DNA of 64,000 nucleotides from Allomyces arbusculus. Taxonomy: Eukaryota; Blastocladiomycota; Blastocladiomycetes; Blastocladiales; Blastocladiaceae. Location: the NCBI GenBank assembly GCA_027604705.1, contig JADHYV010000050.1, forward strand, positions 100,878 through 164,877, given 5' to 3'. Position numbers and translations under genes: made by a program. Positions 11,846 to 23,015 of the stretch are shown piece after piece (positions within the stretch are counted from its first letter, which is position 1; each line of letters opens with the position of its first letter). A model generated the notes under the pieces. It was not told the origin of the DNA. It was given only the letters and a program-made list of their open reading frames with translations, and ran no database searches.

Positions 11846-12444
11846 CCTCGACGGCGTGGCGCCAGCGTGGCCTGGCACGGGCGAATGCGGGCAGTCGCGG
11901 TGTTTGGCAGAAGAGCGCGAGCGCGCGGGCGCGTCGTGCGCTGGGTGCGGTGGAGGTCAACGCGGCGATGGCGGCGGTGGTGTCGCTGACGGCGGCGGTG
12001 AATGTCTTTCCAAAGAGCCCTGGTGCGGGGGCGCCACGCGACATGCGCCCGCATGCGCGCCCCATGCCATGCACCAGCAGCAGCCACGCGCCCTCGCTCC
12101 GCACGCATTTCTGGCATCACGCGCACGCATTTCTTGCACAGGCACGTGTGCGCCGAGCGTGCCGCACGTGGAGCACGCATGACTGCAATGGGAGACGTGT
12201 GCACTGTCCCGCACCGCAACCGGTTCCGACCCGGCCCTCGTCGGCCTGCCGTCGTGCTGCCCGCTCGGCCGCCCACCCGCCCACCCGCCCTCTTCGGCCC
12301 GCTCTCCAGCCTCCGCACGCCGCCGCTACTTGATCGACCACACTAGACGCTTCGGCCGCGCCACGCCACCCAGCTGCCGCACGCGCACGCGCACCCCCAG
12401 CTCAACCCGACCCGACACCCTCCCTGCTCCATGCTCACGGCACC
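11846..12444. promoter_or_regulatory. Shared divergent intergenic region
   Basis: The 600 bases between the start of the leftward Ala-rich gene and the start of the rightward FOP-like gene must contain both promoters. The sequence is very GC-rich with CCCACCCGCCCACCCGCC-like runs near 12270-12300. No TATA box was seen. Confidence 0.4.
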
Positions 12445-13822
12445 ATGCCCGCCGCCGTTGCGCTGACCCCGTCGCCGTCGGGCCTTCTCGCCGACGCCTT
12501 CGCTTCGGCAACCGCCGCATCTGCGACGCTGCACGCACTCGTCCCAGCGCTCAGCCGACCAGCGCCTCCACCACCCGCCGACACGGCCAAGGTCCAGCAG
12601 CTCGCATCGCTGTTGAAATCCGATCTGCTCAAGTCTGGAGAGCTCGGCCAGATCCGGGCCCAATTGTCGGCGCGCGCCTTCCAGCTGCTGTCGGCCCAGC
12701 GTGCTGACGGACCAGTGGCACAGCAACAAGCGCACGATCCGGTCGTATTAGGCCTAATTGCCGAGTACCTCGCGTTCTACGGGCTCGAGCACTCGCTCCA
12801 CACGCTCTTGCTCGAAACGACCACGGTGCGCTGCGGTGCGGATCCAGCCCGGCCTGGGTACTCGACTTATCAACCGGATATCCTAGGACCGTTCCACTTT
12901 GCCGACGCGCGCGCGGCTCGAGTCGACGCTGTTTGCGAGCACACCGGCGCCATCAGACCGAGCCGCCGCGCTCCTCGCTCAACTGCCTGCTCTTCTTGCT
13001 CGATCCGCGCCTACCGCTGCTTTGCTCACCTCCTTGGATACACGGCCCGCATTCGCTGCTCCGTCCACCACCGCTACAAGGAACGCGGTCACCACGGCCC
13101 CCCCAGCACCCGTCATCGCTTCTCCACCTGCATCTGCGACGCCCTCCCCACCACTCGCCCCCAACCCAGCTACCCCATCCGTAATCACTGCGACTGCACC
13201 GACACCAAGTAACGTCACTTCTCCACCACCCGCGCGGGTACCGCTCTGTCCCGTCGCCGCACCGCTCGTGCAACGGCTTCCGCCCATGACGTCGTCGACT
13301 GCCGACCCGACCCTGCTCTCGACCGATTCGCCGCGCACCGACAGCCCAGGCGACGTGTCCGAGTTCTCAACATCCCTCTCCACCCGCGCCCCCGCCGCCG
13401 TGTCGCGCGCGACCGACGCGCCCACAGCATCGGCATCTGCGTGCAGCGCACCGCCTTCGCGGTCCAGCGCACCCGCACGGTCCGCGGCTTCGCCGTCCCT
13501 CGCCGTTCCCGCGCCCGTTTCTCGTTCCGCATCGAGCGTGTCGAGTCTGATTGCCGACGGGTGCGACACGTCGATCGGGTCGGCCTCCGCGTCCATGTCG
13601 TTTTCGCGCATGCGCGGCGATACGACCGACGACGCCGACTTTTCGCTCGATACGTCCGACTACTCGTTGTCGACGGCGTCGTCCGTGTCGTCGCTCGGCG
13701 GCGCGGGTGGGCGGCGTCATGGCAGCGCGGCGCAACCGCGGCGGTCGCGCCGGTTTAAGGGGTTGAAGTTGCCGGACATCGACGCGTATTTGCTGCACAA
13801 GGATGTGGTGCTGGACTTGTGA
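12445..13822 (+). CDS. FOP/FGFR1OP-like protein with LisH dimerisation motif
   Basis: Exon 1 (12445-12825) encodes SGELGQIRAQLSARAFQLL and then LIAEYLAFYGLEHSLHTLLL. This has the layout of the N-terminal LisH dimerisation domain of FOP, FOR20 and OFD1 proteins, which act at centrosomes and basal bodies. A 61-base intron (12826-12886, GTGCGC...CCTAG, phase 0) removes a frame change. Exon 2 continues with LPTRARLESTLFASTPAPSD and a Ser/Ala/Pro-rich disordered region, and ends with LPDIDAYLLHKDVVLDL at the stop near 13822. The total is about 438 residues. The LisH family call is solid; orthology to FOP specifically is inferred. A basal-body role would fit a zoosporic fungus. Confidence 0.65.
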
Positions 13823-14190
13823 TAGGTGGAGATAGTGGAGGGGGGAACTGCTGGATAGATGGATAACGATGGGTATGGCGATGTGACACTTGGTTGGACA
13901 TTTTAGTTGGCCAGCGATGAAATTGTGAAAAGAGGGATGCAATGACACGAGTGACGACAAGGTGGACAACACAGATGTGGCTCTAGACGCGTCGTGTAGG
14001 CGGTTATCGTGCGATCTTGAGCCGCTGCTTCATGGCATGAGCCAGGGTCAGCGGCGCAACTGCATTCAACCTCCGCGTATTTGTCCATACAAACAGCGAC
14101 GAAAGGAAATGATCGAGCATCCAGCACCATGTGTTCATAATTTTACTCCCCCACCTCATCCACGATCTCGATCGATAGCTCAATCCACGG
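13823..14190. other. Intergenic between convergent genes
   Basis: No gene was seen. This is the 3' region shared by the FOP-like gene and the leftward F-box pseudogene. Confidence 0.4.
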
Positions 14191-15703
14191 TTACCCTCCC
14201 AGGCTCATGTTGACCGCCTGCACCAGCAACTGCACTGCTGGGCTGGTCGCAAGACGCACCACGACGTGGACCGGCGCTCTCAACGGCCGCTGCTCCACCA
14301 TCCACATATCTACCACGGCCATCTCGTCAGCGGCAACCTGCAGGTCCGTGACGTGCACGACGCGCACAACAGGATTGCCCAACGTCGCGCCACTTGACAT
14401 GATCCGCTCTGCTTGACATGATCCGCATCGTAGGCAAGTGGCGCCAGAGAGCATAGCCTTGGCGGTGCTTCATATCAAGCATGTCGAGCGGATGCTGGTT
14501 GCCAATCACGAGCGTCTCGGTTATGACCTTTTCAAGCCGCGGCGTGCGGGCCAACGCGGCCAGAGCACGCACATGGATGCTGGGGGCACGAATGCGCTTC
14601 ACCGCGGGATACTCGCCATGCAGCACACACAACATTGGCCGGACGGTCAGGTGCTCGACGTTGGGCATGGTCAGGCTCTTGAGGTTTTTGGCGTGCGCAG
14701 TGAGAGTCGTAATTCCTGGAAGCTCCAGTAGGCCATCACCATCGGTCCAGGCAGTCACCACGGTCATTTGAGCTCCATAAGACACGGCAGCATTGAAAAC
14801 GTGGCGCGGGAAACAAGGAGGGTCGTGGGCTGGGTCGTGTCTTGCTCTCGATTCAGTCAGCCGCGCCTTCATCCCACGCACAAACGCCAGCGCGATCAAA
14901 CTGAGGGCCACCCTCACATCAACGGAGAACTTTGGCCAGGCATGCATCTCCTACCACCAAACAAAGGGTCCCGCAAAGGGAAAACCCGTTTATGAGGGTC
15001 ACTACTCTCGACCACCTTTCTTCTTCCAATTTCCAGTACGTGTAGAATCCCCGTGAAACGTCATTAATCACGGCGGAATAATCGACATCAAAGCAAGGAG
15101 TGTCGATATTTAAATGCTCAAGGCGTGGCGTGGTCCGCACAGCCCGAATTGGCTCCTCCTTTGCATCGACCAGACATCAAGTTTCCGCATGGCATCACTA
15201 CTGCATCCACCATCTTCGACCATCCACTTTTCACACTCACGATCAGGTACATGGGCGTCGGTGCAAGAAATTGTAGTGCCGAAATGAGAAAGGTCGCGGA
15301 CAATGGCACCTTGATCAAAAACAGGCCCGTCAAAGTCGGGAACCGCGTCGCAATGCTCATAAGCAGTTGTGGGGTTGCAATCGTGATACCATTCCACGAA
15401 GTGAAGCCGTGAACAATGGCTCCAATCCTACTATCGGAAACCGGAAATTTTCCAGGGCGGTCCAGTTGGATCGAGCGAGACAAGCCAGTGCAGTTCTTGG
15501 TTGACAACATTCTGCCATGCGCGGCACGTTCGGCGCAAGGCAAAGAGCGTGCGCCAAGAGGGAGGGCACAGTGACGTGAAGCGGTCAGTGGAATGCTCCG
15601 CAACGAGCAATTGGGCAATCCAGTGGAGAATGTCAGTGCACAAGTATGCAAGGCTGGTTGGCGGTCGTGTTGCGGGAGAGTACGACGAGCCTGAGTAGCG
15701 CAT
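14191..15703 (-). pseudogene. F-box/LRR protein pseudogene
   Basis: The ATG at 15703 starts an F-box-like N-terminus (LCTDILHWIAQLLVAEH, then LFALRRTCRAWQNVVNQELH). That frame closes at about 15431. The protein continues in another frame (SDSRIGAIVHGFTSWNGITI, down to about 15150), then a third (PRLEHLNIDTPCFDVDYSAV near 15100). It continues again near 14780-14380 with LPGITTLTAHAKNLKSLTMP and RIRAPSIHVRALAALARTPR, and ends in a further frame at 14191 (VVHVTDLQVAADEMAVVDMW). The order matches an F-box followed by LRR-like repeats. At least three frame changes lack convincing GT...AG introns, so I call it a pseudogene. Confidence 0.6.
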
Positions 15704-16365
15704 GATAAATGAAATTGGAGCTACGGTTTGTTGCAGCGAGTGTCAGAAATGGGGGATTTTTGGAAGCTTCCGCAAACCGTCGGGCAGACGACACGCTAAG
15801 GGCGGAGTAAAGGATTGATACAAAAGGGAGTCCAGGCAAACCACGAGCGAGAAGCAAAAACACTGTAGACGAGGCGAAAAACTACAAGAAAAAACGATTT
15901 GCGCAGAAAAAGCGCTGAAGTCACGTTCAGTATTTCGTAAATCTGTTGAGTGTAGGCTGGTCGCCTTCAACTATAATTGTATTACGTCAATACCAGATGC
16001 ATTGAGCAACGTTGTTTGCTCTCGTGGAATCGTTCACATCTATTCAGAGAAACTCATCACCACGTACTCTGTATTTTCCGTTGAAATTCCTCTTTCCCAG
16101 ACCGAAAATGAATAGAACACCTGTGCGGCTGCAACAACATCGACCATCCAATCAACATGGGGAAGATACAAAGCCAGGGGCTCTATACAAGACACTTTGC
16201 ATCAACCAAAGATGCTGGCTTTAGCGCTCTTATCTGGAGCTGAAGTAGCCACGACTCCATTACAGCACTTTCGACCATGAGCAGAGATTGATCCCGCACA
16301 CACTCGAGGACGGGTATGGAATTGAGCGTGCACCGTCGTTGAGCAAGTCGGTGCTGCCTTCTGGT
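15704..16365. other. AT-richer intergenic stretch
   Basis: No supported gene was seen. It lies between the start of the F-box pseudogene and the stop of the intact F-box gene, both read leftward. Confidence 0.4.
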
Positions 16366-18093
16366 TTACACCTGCCGCATCTTGAACGACATGACTGACG
16401 GCCACGGAAGTTTCGGTACCGGCTCTAGCGCTGTGACGCCTTCGACTTGGTTGAGCACGGGCGCGGCCACTTTCGCGATCAAATGCGCCAGAATCTCATC
16501 GCTACGCCGCACCACGAGTTGCTTCAGGACATTCATTGTTGCCTTGGAACCCGTACCTGGGTTGCCCATGCGACAGCGCACAAACTTGAGGGTGGTAAGC
16601 CGCGGCGCTTCTGCGAGTTGCAAATACCGCTCGGACGTGAATATGACGCCCATAAAGGTTGCGTTCATGAGGTTCGGGCAATACGGCAGCGGAGCAATGA
16701 CCTGGTCGTCGCGTGCCAAGACATGCAAAGTCGTGAGATGCGGCAGTACGGTGATGTTGCACGTGGCCATGACCGAAAAGAGCGCGGCGTGGGTGTTCAT
16801 CTTGCACAAATGGCTCCAAAGGACTGGATCGTCAGCCGTTAAAACATTAGCACGCTGCAGGTGCTGCGCGGCAATGCCTTCTGCAGGTGGCTCGGCATTT
16901 GCGAACATCTCGTGAGCGTGAGCGTGAGCGTGAGCGTGAGCGGGTACGGCTGTGTTATCTGGCGCGACGATCGGTGGCCCCATGGTTGGCGGAGCTGGCT
17001 TGATCGACAAGTCCAATTCGCGCAGAGTGTTGGCCACTTTCCAAAGCGCATGACGATCGACTGTCGCAGCATGGACGTGAAGAACAAGCAAGCGCGGCGC
17101 CTCGGGCATGGAGGATACATGGTGCATGTCGTGGAGATAAAGCTCTTGCAACTGAGGAAGCGAATGCTTGCGCACGACGGACCAATCCGCCATAGAATAC
17201 TTCACGCGCAGGACCGACAGTGTCGAGATCAGCTGCGATGCGGCTAGAGCGTCAAACAGTGTTCCAGTCGAGAGGCCACGCGATTCCGTCAGCGCCACGA
17301 TTTTCAGGTTCGGGAAGAGCGCCTTCGTCTGGGAGAGGAGAGAAACAAAGGCCGTGCGGTAGCGCTTGATTTCGTCGAAATCGTAGTCCCAGGTGTTGCC
17401 TGGAACCGGAATCATGTTGATCATATTCAATGAATGCACGCGACTTGCGCTGATGCGCAGCGGTTGACGCTTGATCACGGCCAAGCCGCTGTTGTCAGGC
17501 TCTGCATCAAGACTGGCCGAAGTGGTGCCTTCACTCAGACTTGCTTGCGTGATTTCGCTAATGTCCACCTGAATCCGCGGCGCCCGACGATGCTGCAAAC
17601 TCTGAGCCGTCCCCGCCGCTTCCCAAAAATCCGACACGGAGGCATCGATCCCGGTATCGATTTCCATGCTGCTTGGGGACCGCCAGGCAACCCGCTGACC
17701 TGATGGCGCAGCGTCGAGGCACAGTATATTGAGAATTCGCGTCTCCTCGGGATGAAGCTTTCGGTACGTCTTGATTGTCAGATCGACTTCCAGATGCCAG
17801 CAGACAGTCGCATCCACCGCGGCCCAGCACACTGGACTTACACGGCGCAACGCCAAGAGAGTCGGGGCAGACGACGAGCCGAGCGGTAAGAGCTTGCCAC
17901 GCGTGGTGATTTTGGTGTCTGGGTCGCTTTCAACAATCAGATCAACAATGTCGTACAAGAGTTCGACTGGTAGCCCTTCAAGACACGGTGATGCTTCCTG
18001 GCGCGCTGTTCTGGCTGCCATTTGAACTAGACGGTTCTTGGCGTCCCGGTTACCCACAACATTTGCAATGGCGACGTGTCTGTCCATTTTCAT
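16366..18093 (-). CDS. F-box protein with LRR-like C-terminal region
   Basis: An uninterrupted frame of 575 codons runs from the ATG at 18093. The open frame extends 33 codons further upstream without another ATG. The F-box lies at about residues 38-90 (LEGLPVELLYDIVDLIVESD, then LLALRRVSPVCWAAVDATVC). The remainder has irregular leucine-rich units (LPQLQELYLHDMHHVSSMPE, LPHLTTLHVLARDDQVIAPL, APRLTTLKFVRCRMGNPGTG) typical of fungal F-box/LRR substrate receptors of SCF ubiquitin ligases. An Ala-His repeat (AHAHAHAHAH) near residue 395 is encoded by a hexanucleotide repeat at 16912-16942. The substrate is unknown. Confidence 0.8.
   Translation of the reverse strand: MKMDRHVAIANVVGNRDAKNRLVQMAARTARQEASPCLEGLPVELLYDIVDLIVESDPDTKITTRGKLLPLGSSSAPTLLALRRVSPVCWAAVDATVCWHLEVDLTIKTYRKLHPEETRILNILCLDAAPSGQRVAWRSPSSMEIDTGIDASVSDFWEAAGTAQSLQHRRAPRIQVDISEITQASLSEGTTSASLDAEPDNSGLAVIKRQPLRISASRVHSLNMINMIPVPGNTWDYDFDEIKRYRTAFVSLLSQTKALFPNLKIVALTESRGLSTGTLFDALAASQLISTLSVLRVKYSMADWSVVRKHSLPQLQELYLHDMHHVSSMPEAPRLLVLHVHAATVDRHALWKVANTLRELDLSIKPAPPTMGPPIVAPDNTAVPAHAHAHAHAHEMFANAEPPAEGIAAQHLQRANVLTADDPVLWSHLCKMNTHAALFSVMATCNITVLPHLTTLHVLARDDQVIAPLPYCPNLMNATFMGVIFTSERYLQLAEAPRLTTLKFVRCRMGNPGTGSKATMNVLKQLVVRRSDEILAHLIAKVAAPVLNQVEGVTALEPVPKLPWPSVMSFKMRQV
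16910..16942. repeat. GTGAGC hexanucleotide repeat in coding sequence
   Basis: Five copies of GTGAGC read as alternating His-Ala on the opposite strand, inside the F-box gene. The unit keeps the reading frame, so copy-number change would only lengthen the Ala-His tract. Confidence 0.85.
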
Positions 18094-18469
18094 CCGTGAA
18101 GGCGACGCTGGTGGAATTGGGACGTGTGAAGGGGGCCAGAGTCGCTCTTTGTACTCAACTGGTGGCGTGGCAACGAACTGGCGTGGACACAAGTTGATGT
18201 GCTCCCAAATGACGTGGATTCAGACTGACATGGCGATGAAGGCGTGATCCAGCACAGTTCATTACTTCAAGGTGATAACGGACAGCTTCTGACTTTGAAA
18301 AAGGCGCTCACGATACCAGGCGACCGGCAGACCGTTCGGAGAACGATGTTGGCCAAGGAGGGTCGGCAATTGGACAAAGGAATGATGTATTGATGTTGAC
18401 TTGTGCCCAGCCGCGGAAAGGAAAACTCACCAATGACCGGCACCCGACCGCGCTGCAGCGCGTGCTCTC
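18094..18469. other. Intergenic between leftward F-box gene start and RPT2 3' end
   Basis: No gene was seen. It should contain the F-box gene promoter and the RPT2 terminator region. Confidence 0.4.
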
Positions 18470-20087
18470 CTACAGGTACAGCCCCTCGGGCGTGCCCTCC
18501 GACTTCTGGTAGAGCACTTTCTCCTTGGCCTTGCGCAGATCGTCCGCGACGACCTTCATACGGCGCTCGCGCAGCGCGAGCAGACCGGCCTCGGTGCAAA
18601 TGGCCTTGATATCGGCGCCCGACAAGTCATCCTTGGACATGACAAACTCCTCGAGGTCGACATCGGGCGCGAGCGTCATACGCGCCGTGTGAATGTGGAA
18701 GATGCGGCGCTTGGTCTTGACGTCCGGCAGCGGGAATTCAATCTTGCGGTCAATACGACCGGGCCGAATCAGCGCCGGATCGAGCGACTCGATGCGGTTC
18801 GTGGCCATGATCACCTTGACGTCGCCGCGCGAGTCGAACCCGTCGAGCTGGTTGAGCAGTTCGAGCATCGTGCGCTGAATCTCTTTTTCGCCGCCCGACG
18901 TCGAGTCGTACCGCTTGGTCCCGACCGCGTCAATCTCGTCAATAAACACAATCGACGGCGCATGCTCCTCGGCGACACGGAAGATCTCGCGCACGAGTTT
19001 CGGGCCTTCGCCCAGGTACTTTTGGATCAGTTCCGAACCGACGACGCGCAGGAACGTGGCCGAGGTTTGGTTGGCCACGGCCTTGGCCAGCAGCGTCTTG
19101 CCGGTACCGGGTGGACCATAGCTATGGTGCGAAGCAGGGACGACGGTGAGAATGCGGTCATGAGAGGGCGAGACCGATGTGCAATAGCGGCTCAAGCGTA
19201 CAGAATGACACCCTTGGGTGGCCGAATGCCCATTTCCTCGTAGAGCTCCGGGTGCGTCAAAGGCAGCTCAACGGCCTCCTTGATCTCCTGCACCTGCTGG
19301 TCGAGCCCTCCGACGTCGGCGTACGACTCGGTCGGGGCCTTTTCGAGCTTCATGACCGAGACGGTCGGGTCCGTGTCGTCGCCCAAGATCCCAACGACGG
19401 CGTTGGTCCTGTGGTGCATGAGAATCGTGGATCCGGGCTCGAGCAGGTCCTTGTCGACAAACGACATGATGGGCACGTAGTATTCGGGCCCTGTGTTGGT
19501 CGAGACGATCGCGTGGTCGTCGTCGATGATCTCGTCGAGCGTGCCGACGGCCATGGGCGTGCCGCGCAGGTCGTCCACTTTGGTGCGCTCGTCGGACATG
19601 TCCTCGGCGGCACCGGCAGCGGCGCCGTTAGCGGGTTTGTCGTCCTTTGGCTTGAGCCGCTCCTGGTTGGTCACGTACTCCTCCTCAATGTTGAGGTAGT
19701 CCTTGATGCGCTCCATCTTGAGCAACTTGAGGCGGCATCGCGTCGTCGGGAAGACTATGGAGGGGACGCGTCGCGTCAGCTCGTACGGTTCGTGCCGGGA
19801 TGGGACGCGGCGTGACGCATCGAGGAAACGTACCCGGTGGCAGCTTGTAGGCCGAGTCAGGGCCCTTGGACTTCTTCTTCTTGCCGACGCGCGTGGCGAC
19901 GGGTGGCTCCCACTTCTTCTTGTCCTTGTCCTTGTCGCCCTTCTTGGGCGGGCCGCCAGGCATGCCCGGGAAGCCGGACTGTTGGTTACCCTAGACGCGT
20001 GCGTTTTCGACGAGCGTCAGCCAATGAACGCACATCAATTGAAGGACCTTATGAGTAACGGCCGCGGTCCAATTTACCATTCTGGTC
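18470..20087 (-). CDS. RPT2: 26S proteasome regulatory ATPase subunit 4 (Rpt2/PSMC1)
   Basis: This is one of the six AAA+ ATPases of the 19S base that unfold substrates and open the 20S gate. Four exons are read leftward: 20085-20087 (the ATG alone), 19834-19990, 19202-19754 and 18470-19121. All joins are in phase and give 454 residues, against 437-440 in yeast and human. Visible marks are MGNQQS at the N-terminus, which fits the N-myristoylation seen in yeast Rpt2; a Lys-rich stretch ([19 protein letters not shown]); the OB region; Walker A GPPGTGKT at the start of the last exon; Walker B IVFIDEID; the second region of homology [12 protein letters not shown]; and the C-terminal gate-opening LYL (HbYX). 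Introns are 70-95 bases. It is divergent from COQ5. Confidence 0.96.
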
Positions 20088-20463
20088 GAGCTGGTTGGTG
20101 TCGAGGATGGTCGTGAGGTTGGGGCGGTGGTGCGCGATCAGCAGGTGGTGCGCGATCAAGGCGGTGCGCGTGGTCCGGGTCGATGCAGAGCGTCTTCTGC
20201 GCGTGGTGATGCTAGAGCGCGTTGCCGTCGTCGTGGTGGTCGGTCGCTGTCGTCGATGGGCTGGTTGGATGGAGGCCAGCAGATTACCCAACGCGTCGGT
20301 CGGGCGGGGAGACGTTTTCGAGGGATGACGAGGAGCGGTCACGTGAGACTCCAGATCATAATTGCTGTTTTGTTGACCACTGCCTTTCCGGTCAGCCATC
20401 GCTCGACAACCACTAACACTGCTGTCGACCACAATCTCAACCTGCTGCAGAGCAACCGCAAGC
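20088..20463. promoter_or_regulatory. Divergent promoter region of RPT2 and COQ5
   Basis: These 376 bases separate the RPT2 start codon and the COQ5 start codon and must serve both genes. They include GGTGCGCGATCAGCAGGTGG-type direct repeats at about 20128-20165 (GCGGTGGTGCGCGATCA, then GTGGTGCGCGATCA). No TATA box was seen. Confidence 0.45.
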
Positions 20464-21532
20464 ATGATCAGGCCCTCTACGCTCGCCGCCGCCGCACGCC
20501 CGCTCCTGGCCGGCACCCCACGCACCATTCCCGCAGCAGTCGCCGCAGCTGCCGCGACCACCGCACGCCTGTCGACGACGCGCATGCTCCGCGACCAGAA
20601 CGATGCGTCCGGCACGACGCACTTTGGGTTCCGCACCGTGCGCGAGGAGGAAAAGGAGTCGCTCGGTGGGTGCATTCCCGCCTTCACTCTCCCGTGATCT
20701 CCACCGCTCACACGCATCCGACCCGCCCCGCTAGTCCGTGGCGTTTTCAGTTCCGTCGCCGACAGCTACGACCTGATGAACGACGCCATGTCCGGCGGCG
20801 TGCACCGGTGCTGGAAGTCGGCCTTTATCGAGCGTCTCGCGCCCGCACCCGATACGCGCCTCCTCGATGTGGCCGGTGGCACGGGTGATATTGCGCTGCG
20901 GTTCCTCGACTACGTGCGCGCCCAGAACGGTGGGGCGCTCGGTGCCGCGCACGTTACCGTGTTCGACATCAACCCGGAAATGCTGCGCGTCGGTGCGCAG
21001 CGGTTCTCCAAGCTCGGGCTCGAGAATGGCGGGCCGCACGTGTCTTTTGTCGAGGGCAACGCGGAGGAACTGGCCGGGATCGAGGATAACTCCATGGACG
21101 CGTACACGATTGCGTTTGGCATCCGCAACTGCACGCACATTGACCGCGTGATTCGCCAGGCCTACCGCGTCTTGAAGCCTGGGGGTCGGTTCATGGTGCT
21201 CGAGTTTGGCAAGGTCAACAACCCGCTCCTGTCCACGTACGCTTTCAGTTTCCAGTTGGTGCGGATGGCTCCTTTTCAGGGGACTGACCCGACCCAATTC
21301 CTCGCCAAACAGCCTCTACGACGCCTACTCGTTCCGCGTGATCCCGCACCTCGGCCAGATACTCGCCAACGACCGCGACTCGTACCAGTACCTGGTCGAA
21401 TCGATTCGCAAGTTCCCGACGCAGCAGCAGTTTGTCGACATGATGAAGCACGAAGGGTTCCAGGTCGTGGGTCAAGGATACGAGGACCTGACATTTGGCG
21501 TGGCCACGATTTGGAGCGGGTGGAAATTGTAG
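20464..21532 (+). CDS. COQ5: 2-methoxy-6-polyprenyl-1,4-benzoquinol methylase, mitochondrial
   Basis: This is the C-methyltransferase of ubiquinone synthesis, acting on the matrix side of the inner membrane in the CoQ synthome. Three exons (20464-20665, 20735-21236, 21313-21532) splice in frame to 307 residues, the same length as yeast Coq5. The N-terminus is Ala/Arg-rich and lacks acidic residues ([20 protein letters not shown]), a mitochondrial presequence. UbiE/COQ5 signatures are [17 protein letters not shown], the SAM-binding [33 protein letters not shown], and [13 protein letters not shown], with the conserved end [12 protein letters not shown]. Introns are 69 and 76 bases. It is convergent with PPP4R2, whose stop is about 70 bases away. 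Confidence 0.95.
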
Positions 21533-21603
21533 GTCAAGCGAGAGGGGGGGATCCTCGATAGGCTTCATAATATATATTTACAAACACGTCGACGCAGATT
21601 CGG

Positions 21604-22635
21604 TCACGACGTGGTGGTGGCGGCGGGCTCGTCAAGCGCCATGCTGTTCGCCGTCGGCATCGGCCAGTCGGAGCTCACACCAACGACCTTTTCAATCGCG
21701 CGCAGGTACTTTTCTAGCGTCTTGTGCTGCCCATTGCCCGGGAACAGCACCAACTCGCACACGCGCTGGATCGTGAACGGCGCCCTACAGAAAAAGTGCC
21801 GTCAAAAATGAGGGGAGAGGGCCATGATGGAATGACGAAAACAGGTCAAGCGCACTCGGTCAGCGACCGAAAGTGCCGTCCAATGACGTGCAGCTGCCGG
21901 TTGATTCCCTCCACGTCGAGCGCGCGGCCTTCAGTCGTGGCGCGGTCATTTTCCGACGTGACAATCTTTCGATTAAAAACATGGTCGATCGGTCAGCGCG
22001 TTGAGCGAGGTTTGGCGACAGAACACGACGGCAGCGGGCGCGTTCGTACCAACAGGAGCCGACCCTTAATGATTTCGCGGTACCAGTCCCACGAGCAGCT
22101 GAGCATTCATGCGATGTTAGTGGAAGGCTCCGCGGTTTTCCACGGGGCGGCGGCGGACGTACGCGAGCTTGCCCGTCTCGGACGTGAACGTGAGCAGCTT
22201 GAGGAAATCTACCGCAATTCGTCAGCGTGTCGTCCCACCGTCGGCCGACGGCAGCAAAGCCTTTCAGGTACCTTCACTCCAATGTCGCACGCGGTCCTTT
22301 TCCGGGATCTGGCAGTACGCTACGGGTGTTGGCCGTCCACCGTCATTTCATGGTCCTCTTGGCTCCCATGGGCGTTCTCGCAGCAGCTCACCTTCGATCG
22401 CAGCGTAGTCGATCTCCGGCAGGTCGGTCATGGACGCATTCAAGCTTGGCAGCGGCAAACCGGGCCGGTCGGGCGCATCGCTCGGCGGGTCCGCGACAAG
22501 TCCATTTCCGACCTCGAGGCGACCGTGGTCGGTCGGCGCTGTCACAGTGACGGGCTCTGCGGGCGAATTGGTCGAATTTGGTGCAGCGGGGGTCGTTGCA
22601 GTCGATTGCGGTTGGTCATTGGTGGTGCCGTTCAT
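21604..22635 (-). CDS. PSY4: Serine/threonine-protein phosphatase 4 regulatory subunit 2 (PPP4R2/Psy4)
   Basis: This is a regulatory subunit of the PP4 phosphatase, which works in DNA-damage recovery and centrosome function. The hallmark PPP4R2 segment PFTIQRVCELVLFPGNGQHK, followed by TLEKYLRAIEKVVGVSSDWP, lies in the last exon, which ends at the stop 21604-21606. Earlier exons carry DFLKLLTFTSETGKLAY near 22200, CSWDWYREIIKGRLL near 22080, and DVEGINRQLHVIGRHFRSLT near 21880. The ATG at 22635 opens a Pro/Thr/Ser-rich N-terminus (MNGTTNDQPQSTATTPAAPN). At least four introns are needed, and their exact ends were only partly resolved. The length is short for the family because the acidic C-terminal tail of animal proteins is absent, as in other fungi. 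Confidence 0.75.
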
Positions 22636-22739
22636 GGTGATTCGACATTGACAGTGCAAGAAAAGAGAACAGCGAAGAGAGAGTCGAGCCGAACCACACA
22701 GGAATGACTTGGCTGCTGAATGAAACCAAAACACATGTG

Positions 22740-22920
22740 TACAAGACCTGACTAGGGTGAGAAAAACTCGAGTTTCGACTCAGTCAACGTTGGAGTTCTG
22801 CCTGAGCTAACGTCCAGCTTGACTGGGGCTCCAAGAATGTCTGAGCTTTAGTTCAGTCGAGTTGGGGTGCAGACTGAGCTGCGACTGAGTAACTCAATCG
22901 AACCGAACCTGCGACAGCAG
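22740..22920. repeat. Imperfect CTCAGTC/GACTGAG subterminal-type repeats
   Basis: Several short inverted and direct motifs (CGACTCAGTC, GACTGAGC, TTCAGTCGAGTTGG, CGACTGAG) cluster just outside the 3' end of the hAT transposase gene. Their density resembles subterminal repeats of hAT transposons, but no paired terminal inverted repeat was found at the other side. Confidence 0.35.
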
Positions 22921-23015
22921 CAAAGGCACAGCAAAAGGATGATAGATGATCAAAATTGAGCACAAAAACGACAGCAAATCAAAAACCACTGGTTCAACAT
23001 CACCGAACCAACTTC

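Noticed and set aside
9390-12333. Long open frames on the plus strand opposite the Ala-rich gene
   Set aside because: They have Arg/Gly/Ala-rich compositions typical of GC-rich antisense shadows and no domains. The minus frame has a coherent coiled coil and a normal start.
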